NCBI GenBank assembly: GCA_020216925.1
Contig: JAIWOL010000065.1
Location: forward strand, 1 to 10,000
Reading direction: 5' to 3'
From: Thiobacillus sp.
GTDB lineage: Bacteria > Pseudomonadota > Gammaproteobacteria > Burkholderiales > Thiobacillaceae
DNA length: 10,000 bases
The translations under genes and the position numbers were made by a program. Below the pieces are notes generated by a model. It saw nothing but the letters and a program-made list of their open reading frames with translations. It was not told where the DNA came from and searched no databases. This document shows positions 1 through 7,983 of this stretch, piece after piece (the first letter of the stretch is position 1; every line of letters starts with the position of its first letter).

Positions 1-172
1 GCGCCTCGTCTTCCTGCTGATGCAATTCGGCAAAACCGCGACGCAAGGTTTCCACGGTGTCAAACACGTCTTCCCCAGCGAACTGGAGCAGCACCTGACC
101 AAGCAGGGTGCCCAGCAGCTTGACCTGCGCGCGCAGATGGTCGTCGGTGAGAAGGTGGGTCGGTGCGTTCAT
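1..172 (-). CDS. ppc: Phosphoenolpyruvate carboxylase, N-terminal part (3' end beyond window)
   Basis: The first 57 codons of a gene that runs off the left edge. The visible protein starts MNAPTHLLTDDHLRAQVKLL and continues with LGTLLGQVL, then AGEDVFDTVETLRRGF and a charged HQQEDE stretch. This resembles the N-terminal helix region of bacterial PEP carboxylases, where an 'L-L-G-x-x-L-G' segment is followed by 'GE-x-x-F/L-x-x-V/I-E-x-(I/L)-R'. The family carboxylates phosphoenolpyruvate with bicarbonate to give oxaloacetate in the cytoplasm and replenishes the TCA cycle. The catalytic regions lie outside the window, so the call rests on the N-terminal pattern only. The ATG at 172 has no clear Shine-Dalgarno sequence. 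The frame stays open upstream into purL, so a longer form from a rare start is possible. The gene lies 67 bases after purL on the same strand and may be read from the purL transcript. Confidence 0.75.
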   Translation of the reverse strand, partial: MNAPTHLLTDDHLRAQVKLLGTLLGQVLLQFAGEDVFDTVETLRRGFAELHQQEDEA

Positions 173-240
173 GGCAGACGGCGGGCCGGCGGCACGCAGG
201 GATTCGTCGAGGGCGCGTATTTTCGCATAGCCGCCCCCAT
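169..240 (-). other. 23-codon ORF bridging the purL stop and the ppc start
   Basis: A short ORF ([15 protein letters not shown]..., 23 residues) fills the purL-ppc spacer. Its ATG overlaps the purL TGA by one base (TGATG at 242-238). Its own TGA overlaps the ppc ATG in an ATGA arrangement (172-169). A second in-frame ATG at 228 follows the G-rich stretch GGGGGCGGCT. This layout could pass ribosomes from purL to ppc or act as a leader. No family is recognised, and an ORF this short in GC-rich DNA can arise by chance. Confidence 0.2.
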
Positions 241-3200
241 CACCCAACCGCGCGGCGGGCGTTGCGGAACATGCGCATCCAGGGGCTGTCGCCGGTCAGC
301 GCGTCGGGCTTCCACGACATCTGCACCGCGCGCACCACGCGTTCGGGGTGCGGCATCAGGATGCTGAAGCGGCCGTCGTCGGTGGTGAAGCCGGTCAGCC
401 CGCCGGCCGAACCGTTGGGATTCATGGGATAGATTTCGGTGGGCGCGCCGCGATGATCGACGTAGCGCAGGGTCGCGCGTGCCACGGCCGCGTGCGCGGG
501 GTCACGGAACGTCGCCCGCCCCTCGCCGTGCGACACCGCGATGGGCATCACCGAACCGGCCATGCCGGCAAAGAAGAGCGAGGGCGAATCGAGCACTTCG
601 ACCAGGCTGAAACGCGCCTCGAACTGTTCCGACAGGTTGCGCTCGAAACGCGGCCACGCCGCAGCCCCCGGAATCAGTTCGTGCAACTGGCTCATCATCT
701 GGCAGCCGTTGCATACACCGAGTGCAAAGCTATCGGCGCGGTGGAAGAAGGCCGCGAACTGGTCACGTGCACGCGGATTGAACAGGATGGACTTGGCCCA
801 GCCGCCGCCGGCGCCCAGCACGTCGCCGTAGCTGAACCCCCCGCAGGCAGCCAGTCCCGTGAAATCGCCCAGGCTCACGCGGCCTTCGAGAATGTCGCTC
901 ATGTGTACGTCGAAGGCGGCAAAACCGGCGGCGTCGAAGGCCGCCGCCATCTCGACGTGGCCATTGACCCCCTGCTCGCGCAGGATGGCGACGCGCGGGC
1001 GCGACCCGCGGGCGATGAATGGCGCGGCGATATCCTCGGCCGGATCGAAGCTTGCAACACAACGCAGGCCGGGGTCGCCTGCATCGGCATGCGTTGCATA
1101 TTCCTGTTCGGCGCAGACGGGGTTATCGCGCAACTTCGCCATCTCGTAGCTGGTGCGCGCCCAGACGCATTGCAGTTCGCTGCGCGGGGCATCGTAAAAA
1201 ACGCGTTCGCCGCGCAGCAGCCGAATACGGTCGAGCGTGTTCGGCTGGCCGATGACGTGGAATTCGCCGCGCAGGTCAGCCGCGATGAAAGCCTGCATCA
1301 CGGCCTGCGTGTCGCTGCGCCGCACTTGCAGCACTGCGCCCGCTTCCTCGTTGAACAGCACGTTGAAGATGCGGTGCGATACGTCGCCTTCGGTCAGCAG
1401 TTCGGATTCCGGCAACCCCTGGTCTTCGACCTCATGGCGGATCTGGTCGAGGCAGAGTTCGTCCACGTCCAGGTCGAAGCCACAGTGGCCGGCAAAGGCC
1501 ATTTCGGCCAGGGTGACGAAGAGGCCGCCGTCGGAACGGTCGTGGTAAGCCAGCAACCTGCCTTCGGCATGGAGCGTCTGCACGGTATCGAAAAACGCCT
1601 TCAGCGCCGCTGCGTCCGGCGCATCCGGGCAGCGGTCGCCCACCTGTTTGTAGGCCTGCGCAAAACTCGACGCGCCGAGGCGGTTCTTGCCCAGTCCCAG
1701 ATCGACCAGGACGAGATCGGTGTCGCCCGCGTCAGTGCGCAGCTGCGGGGTGAGCTGGCGCCTTGCGTCGGGCGTGGTCGCAAAGGCGGAAATCACCAGC
1801 GAGACCGGCGAGGTCACCTGCTTTTTCTCGCCGCCGTCCTGCCACACCGATTTCATGCTCATCGAGTCCTTGCCGACGGGGATCGCGATGCCCAGCGCCT
1901 GGCAGTACTGCGAAACCGCGGCGACGGTATCGAACAGCGCCGCGTCCTCGCCAGGATGCCCGGCCGGAGCCATCCAGTTGGCGGAGAGCTTCACGTGCCC
2001 CAGTTTTTCCACGCGCGCGGCAGCCAGGTTGGTGATGGCTTCGGCAATGGCCATGCGCCCCGAAGCCGGCGCGTCGATCAGCGCCAGCGGCGCTTTCTCG
2101 CCGATGGAGAACGCTTCGCCGGCATGCGAGCGGTAGCCCGCCAGGGTGATCGCGCAATCGGCCACGGGAATCTGCCACGGCCCCACACACTGGTCGCGCG
2201 CGGTCAAACCGCCTACGCTGCGGTCGCCGATGGAAATGAGAAACATCTTGGACGCCACGCCCGGCATTGCCAGCACGCGCCGGATCGCGTCGGCGAGTTC
2301 GATGCCGTCGAACAGCAGCGGTGCAGGCGGGTTCCGCCGGTGCGCCACTTCGCGTGTCATCTTCGGCGGTTTGCCCAGGATCACATCCAGGCTCACGTCC
2401 ACCGGCGCATTCTGAAAATAGCTGTCGGTCACCAGCAGATGATTGTCCGCTGTGGCCTCGCCCAGCACCGCAAACGGGCAGCGCTCACGGTTGCAAATGG
2501 CACGGAATTCGCCGATGCGGTTCGGCGGGATCGCCAGCACATAGCGCTCCTGCGCCTCGTTGCACCAGATCTCGCGTGGCGACATGCCGGAATCTTCAGA
2601 CGGCGCGGCGCGCAGCTCGAAACGTCCGCCACGGCCGCCGCCGTGCACCAGCTCGGGCAGCGCGTTCGACAGGCCGCCGGCGCCGACGTCGTGAATGGAA
2701 AGAATGGGGTTGTCGTCCCCCAGCTGCCAGCAACGGTCGATCACTTCCTGGCAGCGTCGTTCCATTTCCGGGTTGCCGCGCTGCACCGAATCGAAATCGA
2801 GGTCGGCGGCGTTGGCGCCGGTGTCCATCGACGACGCCGCGCCGCCACCCAGCCCGATCAGCATGCCGGGGCCGCCTAGCTGGATGAGCAGCGTGCCGGC
2901 CGGCAGCATTTTCTTGTGCACATGGTCGGCGCGTATGCTGCCGACGCCGCCCGCCAGCATGATGGGCTTGTGGTAGCCGCGCCGCTCGCCAGCCACGGTT
3001 TCTTCGAACGTGCGGAAATACCCCGCCAGGTTGGGACGGCCGAATTCGTTGTTGAACGCCGCCGCGCCAATCGGACCTTCGAGCATGATCGCCAGCGGCG
3101 TAACGATGCGCTCGGGCTTGCCGTAGGCTTCGCTTTCCCACGGCTGTTCGCAGCCGGGAATATTCAGGTTCGACACGGAAAAACCGCACAGCCCCGCCTT

Positions 3201-4199
3201 GGGCTTGGAGCCGATGCCGGTCGCGCCCTCGTCGCGGATCTCGCCGCCGCTGCCGGTCGCCGCGCCCGGAAAAGGCGAGATTGCCGTCGGATGGTTATGC
3301 GTCTCCACCTTCATCAGGACGTGGGTCAGCTCTTCGCTGTAGGCGTAGCCGCCATCGGCGCGCGGGTAGAAGCGGTCGATGACCGCGCCCTCGATCACCG
3401 ACGAGTTGTCGGAATACGCCACCACCGTGCCCTCGGGATGCGCGGCGTGGGTGTCGCGGATCATGCCGAACAGCGATTTCGATTCGCTCTTGCCGTCGAT
3501 CACCCAGCTGGCGTTGAAGATCTTGTGGCGGCAGTGCTCCGAGTTGGCCTGCGCGAACATCATCAGTTCGACGTCGGTAGGATTGCGGCCGATACGGCAG
3601 AAGTTCTCCACCAGATAATCGACCTCGTCATCCGACAGCGCCAGGCCCAGATCGCGGTTGGCGGCGACCAGCGCCGCGCGCCCGCCGGCGAGCACGTCGA
3701 CCGTCGTCATCCCGCGCGGCGGCACATGGCGGAACAGCACGGCCGCAGCATCCAGAGACGGCAACACGGCCTCGGTCATGCGGTCGTGCAGCAACGGCAA
3801 AAGGCTATTGAGCGTGGCGTCTGCCAGCGGCGCGCCTGCGGCATCCAGCAGCCGGTACGCCACGCCGCGCTCGATGCGTTTGAGCTGGGCAAGCCCGCTG
3901 TTTCTGAGAATGTCCGTAGCCTTCGACGACCATGGGGATATCGTGCCTGGACGAGGCGTCACCACGACCTGCACGGCTTCTTGCGACGCGGGCATCTCGC
4001 TTGCCGCCCCGTAGGCGAGCGCCGCATCGATCTGGTTGTCGGCCGCCGCATCGAGTACGCCGTCAACTTCGAGAAAATGCCAGAAGCGCGCATCGACCCG
4101 ACCGAGCGTCACGCCCAGCGCGGCAGCCTGCTGGCGAATCTTGGCAATACGGAAAGCCGACAGCGCGGCCGCGCCGGGGCGCAAAACGATGCGTGACAT
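240..4199 (-). CDS. purL: Phosphoribosylformylglycinamidine synthase, single-chain (large) type
   Basis: A 1319-residue FGAM synthase, close to the roughly 1300 residues usual for the large proteobacterial form. It converts FGAR, glutamine and ATP to FGAM in the fourth step of de novo purine synthesis, in the cytoplasm. The N-terminal part (about 1-150) is PurS-like and includes TPRGT-type '[18 protein letters not shown]'. The linker carries [16 protein letters not shown]. The first AIRS-type synthetase half has VETHNHP at 298-304 and [21 protein letters not shown] lies at 451-458. The second half has [14 protein letters not shown] and GKDSMSMK. The C-terminal glutaminase carries the nucleophile in GVCNGCQ (Cys about 1163), SHGEGR, and the PHPER dyad (His about 1284, Glu about 1286). 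All key motifs are intact and there is no frameshift. The ATG at 4199 gives the expected N-terminus ([12 protein letters not shown]), though its Shine-Dalgarno is weak. It probably has its own promoter in the 205-base spacer upstream, with ppc downstream. Confidence 0.98.
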   Translation of the reverse strand: MSRIVLRPGAAALSAFRIAKIRQQAAALGVTLGRVDARFWHFLEVDGVLDAAADNQIDAALAYGAASEMPASQEAVQVVVTPRPGTISPWSSKATDILRNSGLAQLKRIERGVAYRLLDAAGAPLADATLNSLLPLLHDRMTEAVLPSLDAAAVLFRHVPPRGMTTVDVLAGGRAALVAANRDLGLALSDDEVDYLVENFCRIGRNPTDVELMMFAQANSEHCRHKIFNASWVIDGKSESKSLFGMIRDTHAAHPEGTVVAYSDNSSVIEGAVIDRFYPRADGGYAYSEELTHVLMKVETHNHPTAISPFPGAATGSGGEIRDEGATGIGSKPKAGLCGFSVSNLNIPGCEQPWESEAYGKPERIVTPLAIMLEGPIGAAAFNNEFGRPNLAGYFRTFEETVAGERRGYHKPIMLAGGVGSIRADHVHKKMLPAGTLLIQLGGPGMLIGLGGGAASSMDTGANAADLDFDSVQRGNPEMERRCQEVIDRCWQLGDDNPILSIHDVGAGGLSNALPELVHGGGRGGRFELRAAPSEDSGMSPREIWCNEAQERYVLAIPPNRIGEFRAICNRERCPFAVLGEATADNHLLVTDSYFQNAPVDVSLDVILGKPPKMTREVAHRRNPPAPLLFDGIELADAIRRVLAMPGVASKMFLISIGDRSVGGLTARDQCVGPWQIPVADCAITLAGYRSHAGEAFSIGEKAPLALIDAPASGRMAIAEAITNLAAARVEKLGHVKLSANWMAPAGHPGEDAALFDTVAAVSQYCQALGIAIPVGKDSMSMKSVWQDGGEKKQVTSPVSLVISAFATTPDARRQLTPQLRTDAGDTDLVLVDLGLGKNRLGASSFAQAYKQVGDRCPDAPDAAALKAFFDTVQTLHAEGRLLAYHDRSDGGLFVTLAEMAFAGHCGFDLDVDELCLDQIRHEVEDQGLPESELLTEGDVSHRIFNVLFNEEAGAVLQVRRSDTQAVMQAFIAADLRGEFHVIGQPNTLDRIRLLRGERVFYDAPRSELQCVWARTSYEMAKLRDNPVCAEQEYATHADAGDPGLRCVASFDPAEDIAAPFIARGSRPRVAILREQGVNGHVEMAAAFDAAGFAAFDVHMSDILEGRVSLGDFTGLAACGGFSYGDVLGAGGGWAKSILFNPRARDQFAAFFHRADSFALGVCNGCQMMSQLHELIPGAAAWPRFERNLSEQFEARFSLVEVLDSPSLFFAGMAGSVMPIAVSHGEGRATFRDPAHAAVARATLRYVDHRGAPTEIYPMNPNGSAGGLTGFTTDDGRFSILMPHPERVVRAVQMSWKPDALTGDSPWMRMFRNARRAVG

Positions 4200-4229
4200 G
4201 AGCGTCTGGGCGAAAAAGACAAAGACGCC

Positions 4230-4256
4230 ATTTTACCGCGTCCAGCCAGGCGCCTG
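4230..4256 (-). promoter_or_regulatory. Possible purL promoter
   Basis: On the minus strand a TAAAAT -10-like hexamer (4230-4235) lies about 30 bases before the purL ATG. The nearest -35-like element is CCGACA, with a long 19-base spacer, so the match is weak. It is the only AT-rich -10 candidate in the otherwise very GC-rich 4200-4404 spacer. No PurR-type operator or riboswitch was recognised. Confidence 0.25.
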
Positions 4257-4404
4257 TCGGACTCCGCTCAATGCAGCGCGCCGCGCGTCCGAGCAGCCCT
4301 GCACGATTGCGCAGACATGGCGGGCCGGTGCAGCGAACCCGCGTCCGAATGGGCAAATTTCCCGCTGGCGCGGTAAACGCACAGCCCCGGGCCCGCGGAG
4401 ATAC

Positions 4405-4635
4405 CTAGGATTTTGCCGGATCCGTCCCGGGAGATTTTGCACGCATGCGCCAGATTTCCAGGCAATCCAGTCCGCAAAAATGGTGGACGTAATCCTGGGC
4501 ATCGCTCACATTCGTGGCGTCCGACGGGATCTCCTTCAGACAGACCTCGCACCGCTGCACCGTACACCCCGCCTCGTCCTCGCAGTTCGCCACGGGCGCA
4601 CCGGCGGGGGTCAGTGAATATTTGGGGGTTTCCAT
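4405..4635 (-). CDS. Small cysteine-rich DUF3330-type (TRASH-like) putative metal-binding protein
   Basis: A 76-residue soluble protein starting METPKYSLTPAGAPVANC. It contains CEVCLKEIP and then DYVHHFCGLDCLEIW, a pattern I recognise from DUF3330 proteins, which are often found with mercury-resistance transposons and in metal-tolerant proteobacteria. Cysteines are at 18, 24, 29, 32, 54 and 58. The C29-x2-C32 pair followed by C54-x3-C58, with 21 residues between C32 and C54, fits the spacing of TRASH-type metal-binding knuckles. Zinc or heavy-metal binding is therefore inferred; the actual role is unknown. There is no signal peptide or membrane segment. I chose the ATG at 4635 over an in-frame ATG at 4671 because AAGGA lies a few bases upstream and the 4671 start would fall beside the predicted -10. 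It appears to be a single-gene unit. No mer genes or transposon ends are visible. Confidence 0.8.
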   Translation of the reverse strand: METPKYSLTPAGAPVANCEDEAGCTVQRCEVCLKEIPSDATNVSDAQDYVHHFCGLDCLEIWRMRAKSPGTDPAKS

Positions 4636-4673
4636 GATTTTTCCTTTTCCACAGAAGACCGGATCATCCATTC

Positions 4674-4701
4674 AATCTAGTCGCTCAACCCGAAATGCCA
4701 A
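4674..4701 (-). promoter_or_regulatory. Predicted sigma70-type promoter of the DUF3330-type gene
   Basis: On the minus strand TTGGCA (4701-4696, five of six to the -35 consensus) is followed after 16 bases by TAGATT (4679-4674, four of six to the -10 consensus). A start site near 4667 would give a leader of about 30 bases containing the AAGGA ribosome-binding site. This is by eye only. Confidence 0.4.
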
Positions 4702-4763
4702 TTGCGGCAGGCAAACCTGCGGAAGAACTTGCGGCTGTCGTCCAACGACGCAACTACCCCTGC

Positions 4764-4984
4764 CGACAGTCGCATGGCCGATGCAATGACGGATGACGAG
4801 ACAACCGGGGCCAAGGTGTTGAGCTTCGCGGTATGGTCGGGTAGCGTGGCCGTGCCGTCGCCCGGAGGACGCGCACCTGGCGCTTACGCGATGGGAAGAC
4901 CTTGAAGGCGAACCGCTTCCAGAGAAGTTTCGCCCTAACGGGATCAAGACGGGGGGGCGAATCAACATCAAACGGCCAGCCTGA
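4764..4984 (+). pseudogene. Probable decayed coding remnant, two frames, unknown family
   Basis: The 372-base gap between the CopD-like gene and the DUF3330-type gene (4636-5007) has no intact gene of recognisable type. On the plus strand two adjoining frames look coding. One opens with ATG at 4764 (MADAMTDDETTGAKVLSFAV, then WSGSVAVPS). The other, shifted by one base and open from 4823, ends at a TGA at 4982-4984 and reads EDAHLALTRWEDLEGEPLPE, then KFRPNGIKTGGRINIKRPA. The second stretch has a natural protein composition, with charged residues, Trp and Pro-Asn-Gly turns, unlike the Arg/Ala/Pro-rich noise typical of GC-rich shadow frames. Joining them needs a frameshift near 4835-4862. I do not recognise the family. 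It could be a degraded accessory gene or a small gene with a start I have misjudged. Confidence 0.35.
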
Positions 4985-4990
4985 TTTGAT
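4967..4990. repeat. Small inverted repeat (ATCAAA ... TTTGAT)
   Basis: Six-base perfect arms at 4967-4972 and 4985-4990, with a 12-base interior that can add a GG/CC pair, lie 17 bases beyond the stop of the CopD-like gene and span the end of the plus-strand remnant. There is no T-tract on either side, so it is at best a weak or Rho-assisted terminator between two convergent reading directions. Confidence 0.25.
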
Positions 4991-5007
4991 CACCCCGCAG
5001 ATTTAGC

Positions 5008-5463
5008 TTATGCCAGCGCACGACCGATGAACACTACGGCAATCGTCAGCAGGCCGATCAGCAGGTTGATGCCGATAAGGATGCGAATCTGCCCCAATGC
5101 GACGCCGCCAGCCGGCCAGTCCTGTCCGGCGACGGCGCGCTTGAGTTTTTTGTACGGGGCAAAGAAAACATGGGCAAAGATCAGCATCATGATCACCCCC
5201 AGCAGCAGCATGGTCAGCGCGTAATGCGGTGCCCGGAAACCGCCGAATATCATGAGCATGTGCAGCCCGCTCAGCAGGATGAGCAGCACCGACAGCCAGA
5301 CCCACGGGAAAAACTTGCCGAACACGCCGGCCCACAGCCTCAGCCGTTGCGGGGGTTCCAGCACGGCGGCGGCAACGGGCCGCAATGCCATGTAGGCGAA
5401 AAACATGCCGCCCACCCAGACGACCACGCCGAGCACGTGCAACAGAGTCATGAGGTTTTGCAT
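5008..5463 (-). CDS. CopD-like four-helix integral membrane protein
   Basis: A 151-residue inner-membrane protein with four hydrophobic segments at about 4-25, 52-74, 82-103 and 126-147. The N-terminal LLHVLGVVVWVGGMFFAYMA resembles the 'LH-x(n)-W-x-GG' start of CopD-family (copper resistance D) membrane proteins. His 9, His 68 and His 98 sit in or near the helices and could bind haem or metal. The family's biochemistry is poorly defined, so copper transport is not asserted. It follows rnhB after nine bases. AGGAG, formed partly from the rnhB stop codon (TAGGAG), is six bases before the ATG, so the start is well supported and the gene is likely the last of the lipid A operon. No clear terminator follows. 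Confidence 0.85.
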   Translation of the reverse strand: MQNLMTLLHVLGVVVWVGGMFFAYMALRPVAAAVLEPPQRLRLWAGVFGKFFPWVWLSVLLILLSGLHMLMIFGGFRAPHYALTMLLLGVIMMLIFAHVFFAPYKKLKRAVAGQDWPAGGVALGQIRILIGINLLIGLLTIAVVFIGRALA

Positions 5464-5472
5464 GGAAGGCTC

Positions 5473-6069
5473 CTAGAACAGACAAGATTGGGCAAGCACC
5501 AGTTTAACCGGTGCAAAGCTGCGCCGGTGATGCGGACAGGCCCCGTGGGCTTTCAGCGCTTCGAGGTGTTGCGCCGTGCCATAGCCCATGTGCCGGGCAA
5601 AGCCGTATTGCGGATGGATCTCGTGCAGGCGGCGCATGAAACGATCACGCTCGGTCTTGGCGAGTATGGAGGCTGCGGCAATCGCCGCAATCTTGTCGTC
5701 GCCCTTGACCACGGCTTGCGAACGCCACGGCCATTGCGGGCAGCGGTTGCCGTCCACCCAGACCTCGTCCGGCGCACGTCCCAGCCCGTCGACGGCACGC
5801 CGCATGGCCAGCATCGTCGCCCCGAGGATGTTGAGCGTGTCGATTTCCTGCACGCTCGCCTCGGCCACGCACCAGGCCAGGGCGTCGCGGCGAATATGGT
5901 CGGCGAGACGTTCCCGCGCCGTAGCCGAGAGTTTCTTGGAATCGCGCAGTCCGTCGATCCGGCGCTCCGGATCGAGCATGACCGCCGCCGCCACGACCGG
6001 GCCGGCGAGCGGCCCCCGCCCGGCTTCATCCACCCCCGCGAGGCCGGTCGGTCCCCAGTGCAGGGTCAT
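5473..6069 (-). CDS. rnhB: Ribonuclease HII
   Basis: A 198-residue RNase HII, the usual size. It cleaves the RNA strand of RNA-DNA hybrids and nicks 5' of single ribonucleotides in DNA, in the cytoplasm, with Mg or Mn. The signature [19 protein letters not shown] supplies Asp14 and Glu15. VWVDGN supplies Asp106, and [17 protein letters not shown] supplies Asp124, completing the DEDD-type metal site. GYGT and HRRSFAPV near the C-terminus are also typical. The ATG overlaps the lpxB stop by four bases (ATGA), with GGAG eight bases upstream inside lpxB. In many proteobacteria rnhB ends this operon or precedes dnaE; here a membrane protein gene follows. Confidence 0.97.
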   Translation of the reverse strand: MTLHWGPTGLAGVDEAGRGPLAGPVVAAAVMLDPERRIDGLRDSKKLSATARERLADHIRRDALAWCVAEASVQEIDTLNILGATMLAMRRAVDGLGRAPDEVWVDGNRCPQWPWRSQAVVKGDDKIAAIAAASILAKTERDRFMRRLHEIHPQYGFARHMGYGTAQHLEALKAHGACPHHRRSFAPVKLVLAQSCLF

Positions 6070-7196
6070 CGCGACCGCTCCAGATACGGCGCAAGCGCAT
6101 CGGCGATACGCATGGCGGCATTCTGTTTCAGCGCCAGATGCATGTCGCGGAAGCGTGCGACGAGCTTGTCGCGCCGGGGGGCGTCGTCGAGCCAGCCCAG
6201 CGCGTCGGCCGCAAGGTTTTGCGGGGTGGCGGCCTGCTGAATCCGCTCCGGCACCAGGAATTCACGCGCCAGGATATTCGGCAGCCCCACCCAGGGCAGC
6301 AAGGCCTTGCGCTGCATCAGCCAGCCCGTCAGGGCGGGCACGCGATAGACGATCACCATGGGCTTCTTGAACAGGGCGGTTTCCAGGGTGGCGGTGCCCG
6401 AAGCCACCAGTGCGACGTCGCACGCGGCGAGCGCGCGATGCGACTGACCGGCCAACACGCTCAGGTTCAGACTGCGTCCCGCCGCTGCCTGTTTGATCAG
6501 GGCGGCGGCGGCCGCGCTGGCAGCCGGCAACACGAACTGCGCCCGCGGGCGGCGCTGCCGGATCAGATGCGCTGCGTCCAGCAGCAGCGCAGTATGGCGC
6601 TTCACTTCGGACAGGCGGCTGCCGGGAAGAAGCGCGAACACCGGTTCAGCGTCGAGATTCAGCGCGCGCCGCGCAGCGGCGGTGTCCGGCGCCAGCGGGA
6701 TGCCGTCGGCCAGCGGATGGCCGACGTAGGTGACAGGAATACCGGCGTCACGATAGATCGCCTCCTCGAACGGAAACACCACCAGCATGTGCGAGACGGC
6801 TTCGCGTATCGTGTGGATGCGCTGTGGACGCCAGGCCCACAGCGACGGGCTGACGAAATGCACGGTGGGAATGCCGGCCGCCCTGAGCCGACGCTCCAGA
6901 CCGAAATTGAAATCGGGAGCGTCGATGCCGACGAAGACACGCGGCCGTTGCTGAAGGAAGTAGTCGCCGATGCGCGAACGAATACGCAGCAGCGCCGGCA
7001 GGTGGCGCAACACTTCGACGTAACCATTCACCGCCAGCCTGTCGCTCGGATAGATCGTCTCGACGCCAGCTTCGGACAGACGCGGGCCGGCAATGCCGGC
7101 AGCGCTGAGTTCAGGATGGCGCTGTTGCAGCGCACGGATGAAATGCGCGCCGAGCAGATCGCCGGAAGCCTCACCAGCGACCAGGCCAATATCCAT
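6066..7196 (-). CDS. lpxB: Lipid-A-disaccharide synthase
   Basis: A 376-residue GT19 glycosyltransferase; E. coli LpxB has 382 residues. It joins UDP-2,3-diacylglucosamine and lipid X into the beta-1,6-linked tetraacyl disaccharide phosphate at the cytoplasmic face of the inner membrane. The N-terminal [14 protein letters not shown] (about 4-17) is diagnostic. [10 protein letters not shown] (89-98) carries the conserved Asp residues. [12 protein letters not shown] (115-126), [13 protein letters not shown] (189-201) and ASGTATLE (265-272) are the usual GT-B nucleotide-sugar motifs. I chose the ATG at 7196 because the family starts just before 'GEASGD'. The open frame extends 38 codons further upstream into lpxA, without family resemblance. 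It begins ten bases after the lpxA stop and overlaps rnhB by ATGA. Confidence 0.97.
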   Translation of the reverse strand: MDIGLVAGEASGDLLGAHFIRALQQRHPELSAAGIAGPRLSEAGVETIYPSDRLAVNGYVEVLRHLPALLRIRSRIGDYFLQQRPRVFVGIDAPDFNFGLERRLRAAGIPTVHFVSPSLWAWRPQRIHTIREAVSHMLVVFPFEEAIYRDAGIPVTYVGHPLADGIPLAPDTAAARRALNLDAEPVFALLPGSRLSEVKRHTALLLDAAHLIRQRRPRAQFVLPAASAAAAALIKQAAAGRSLNLSVLAGQSHRALAACDVALVASGTATLETALFKKPMVIVYRVPALTGWLMQRKALLPWVGLPNILAREFLVPERIQQAATPQNLAADALGWLDDAPRRDKLVARFRDMHLALKQNAAMRIADALAPYLERSR

Positions 7197-7206
7197 CAAC
7201 GCACCG

Positions 7207-7983
7207 TCACCGGATGATGCCGCGCTCTGACCGCGCGAGGAAATCGAGCAGTTGCCGCACTTCGGGATGGGCCGCAGCTTCAGGTTCGAGCTTGGCCTGG
7301 GCCTCGGCAATGGTGTTGCCTTCGCGGTAGAGAATTTTGTAGGCGCGCTTCAGGGCGGATAGCGATTCCGCCGTAAAGCCACGGCGTTTGAGACCCTCGC
7401 TGTTGAGGCCATGGGGTTCTGCCGGGTGCCCGGACGCCATCACAAAAGGCGGAATGTCCTTGAAGATGACAGTCGACACCCCGGTCATGACATGCGCGCC
7501 AATCTTGCAGAACTGGTGCACGCCGGTGAAGCCCCCGAGTATGGCCCAGTCCCCCACTTCCACGTGACCGGCGAGCGAGGCGTTGTTGGCGAATATGGCG
7601 CGATCTCCCACCACGCAATCGTGCGCGATGTGGACATAGGCCATGATCCAGTTGTGATTGCCGATGCTGGTCACCCCCCGGTCCTGAACCGTACCCGTGT
7701 TGAAGGTGCAGAATTCACGGATGAGGTTGTCGTCGCCGATTTCGAGCCGCGTGGGTTCGCCCGCGTATTTCTTGTCTTGCGGTGCCTCGCCGAGCGAGAC
7801 GAAGTGAAAGATTTTGTTGCGCGCGCCAATGCGGGTATGGCCGCTAATCACGGCGTGCGCCCCCACGGTGGTGCCTGCGCCGATTTCGACGTGCTCGCCG
7901 ATGATCGTGTAAGGCCCGATCTCGACGTCGGCAGCGAGCTTCGCGCCGGCGGCAACGATGGCGGTCGGGTGGATCGTAGGCAT
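7207..7983 (-). CDS. lpxA: UDP-N-acetylglucosamine O-acyltransferase
   Basis: A 258-residue left-handed beta-helix acyltransferase. It moves a 3-hydroxyacyl chain from ACP to the 3-OH of UDP-GlcNAc, the first step of lipid A synthesis, in the cytoplasm. Hexapeptide repeats fill about residues 5-185, followed by a helical C-terminal domain beginning HGLNSEGLKRRGF and ending ARSERGIIR. The catalytic His is H121 in YVHIAHD; H118, H140 and H156 match the other conserved His positions. Two differences from E. coli: FNTGT replaces IHRGT around residue 95, and Val169 stands where E. coli has Gly173, the acyl-chain ruler. The ATG overlaps the fabZ stop by one base (TGATG) and lacks a clear Shine-Dalgarno, so coupled translation is likely. 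Confidence 0.98.
   Translation of the reverse strand: MPTIHPTAIVAAGAKLAADVEIGPYTIIGEHVEIGAGTTVGAHAVISGHTRIGARNKIFHFVSLGEAPQDKKYAGEPTRLEIGDDNLIREFCTFNTGTVQDRGVTSIGNHNWIMAYVHIAHDCVVGDRAIFANNASLAGHVEVGDWAILGGFTGVHQFCKIGAHVMTGVSTVIFKDIPPFVMASGHPAEPHGLNSEGLKRRGFTAESLSALKRAYKILYREGNTIAEAQAKLEPEAAAHPEVRQLLDFLARSERGIIR

Noticed and set aside
348..4196. Two very long plus-strand ORFs (843 and 426 codons) opposite purL, in the same frame
   Set aside because: They lie in exact codon register on the strand opposite purL. In GC-rich DNA the codons that would give antisense stops (TTA, CTA, TCA) are rare, so this frame stays open. The translations resemble no family and are rich in Arg, Ala, His and Gly.
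4063..4567. Overlapping minus-strand ORFs of 89 to 99 codons across the purL upstream spacer
   Set aside because: They overlap purL or the DUF3330-type gene out of frame, have noise-like composition and no ribosome-binding site.
4672..4993. Minus-strand ORFs of 79 to 99 codons in the gap upstream of the DUF3330-type gene
   Set aside because: Arg/Pro/Ser-rich with no family resemblance. The plus-strand frame at 4823-4984 looks more protein-like.
5170..7217. Long plus-strand ORFs opposite the CopD-like gene, rnhB and lpxB (356, 260 and 359 codons)
   Set aside because: Shadow frames of well-supported minus-strand genes, with low-complexity composition and no recognisable motifs.
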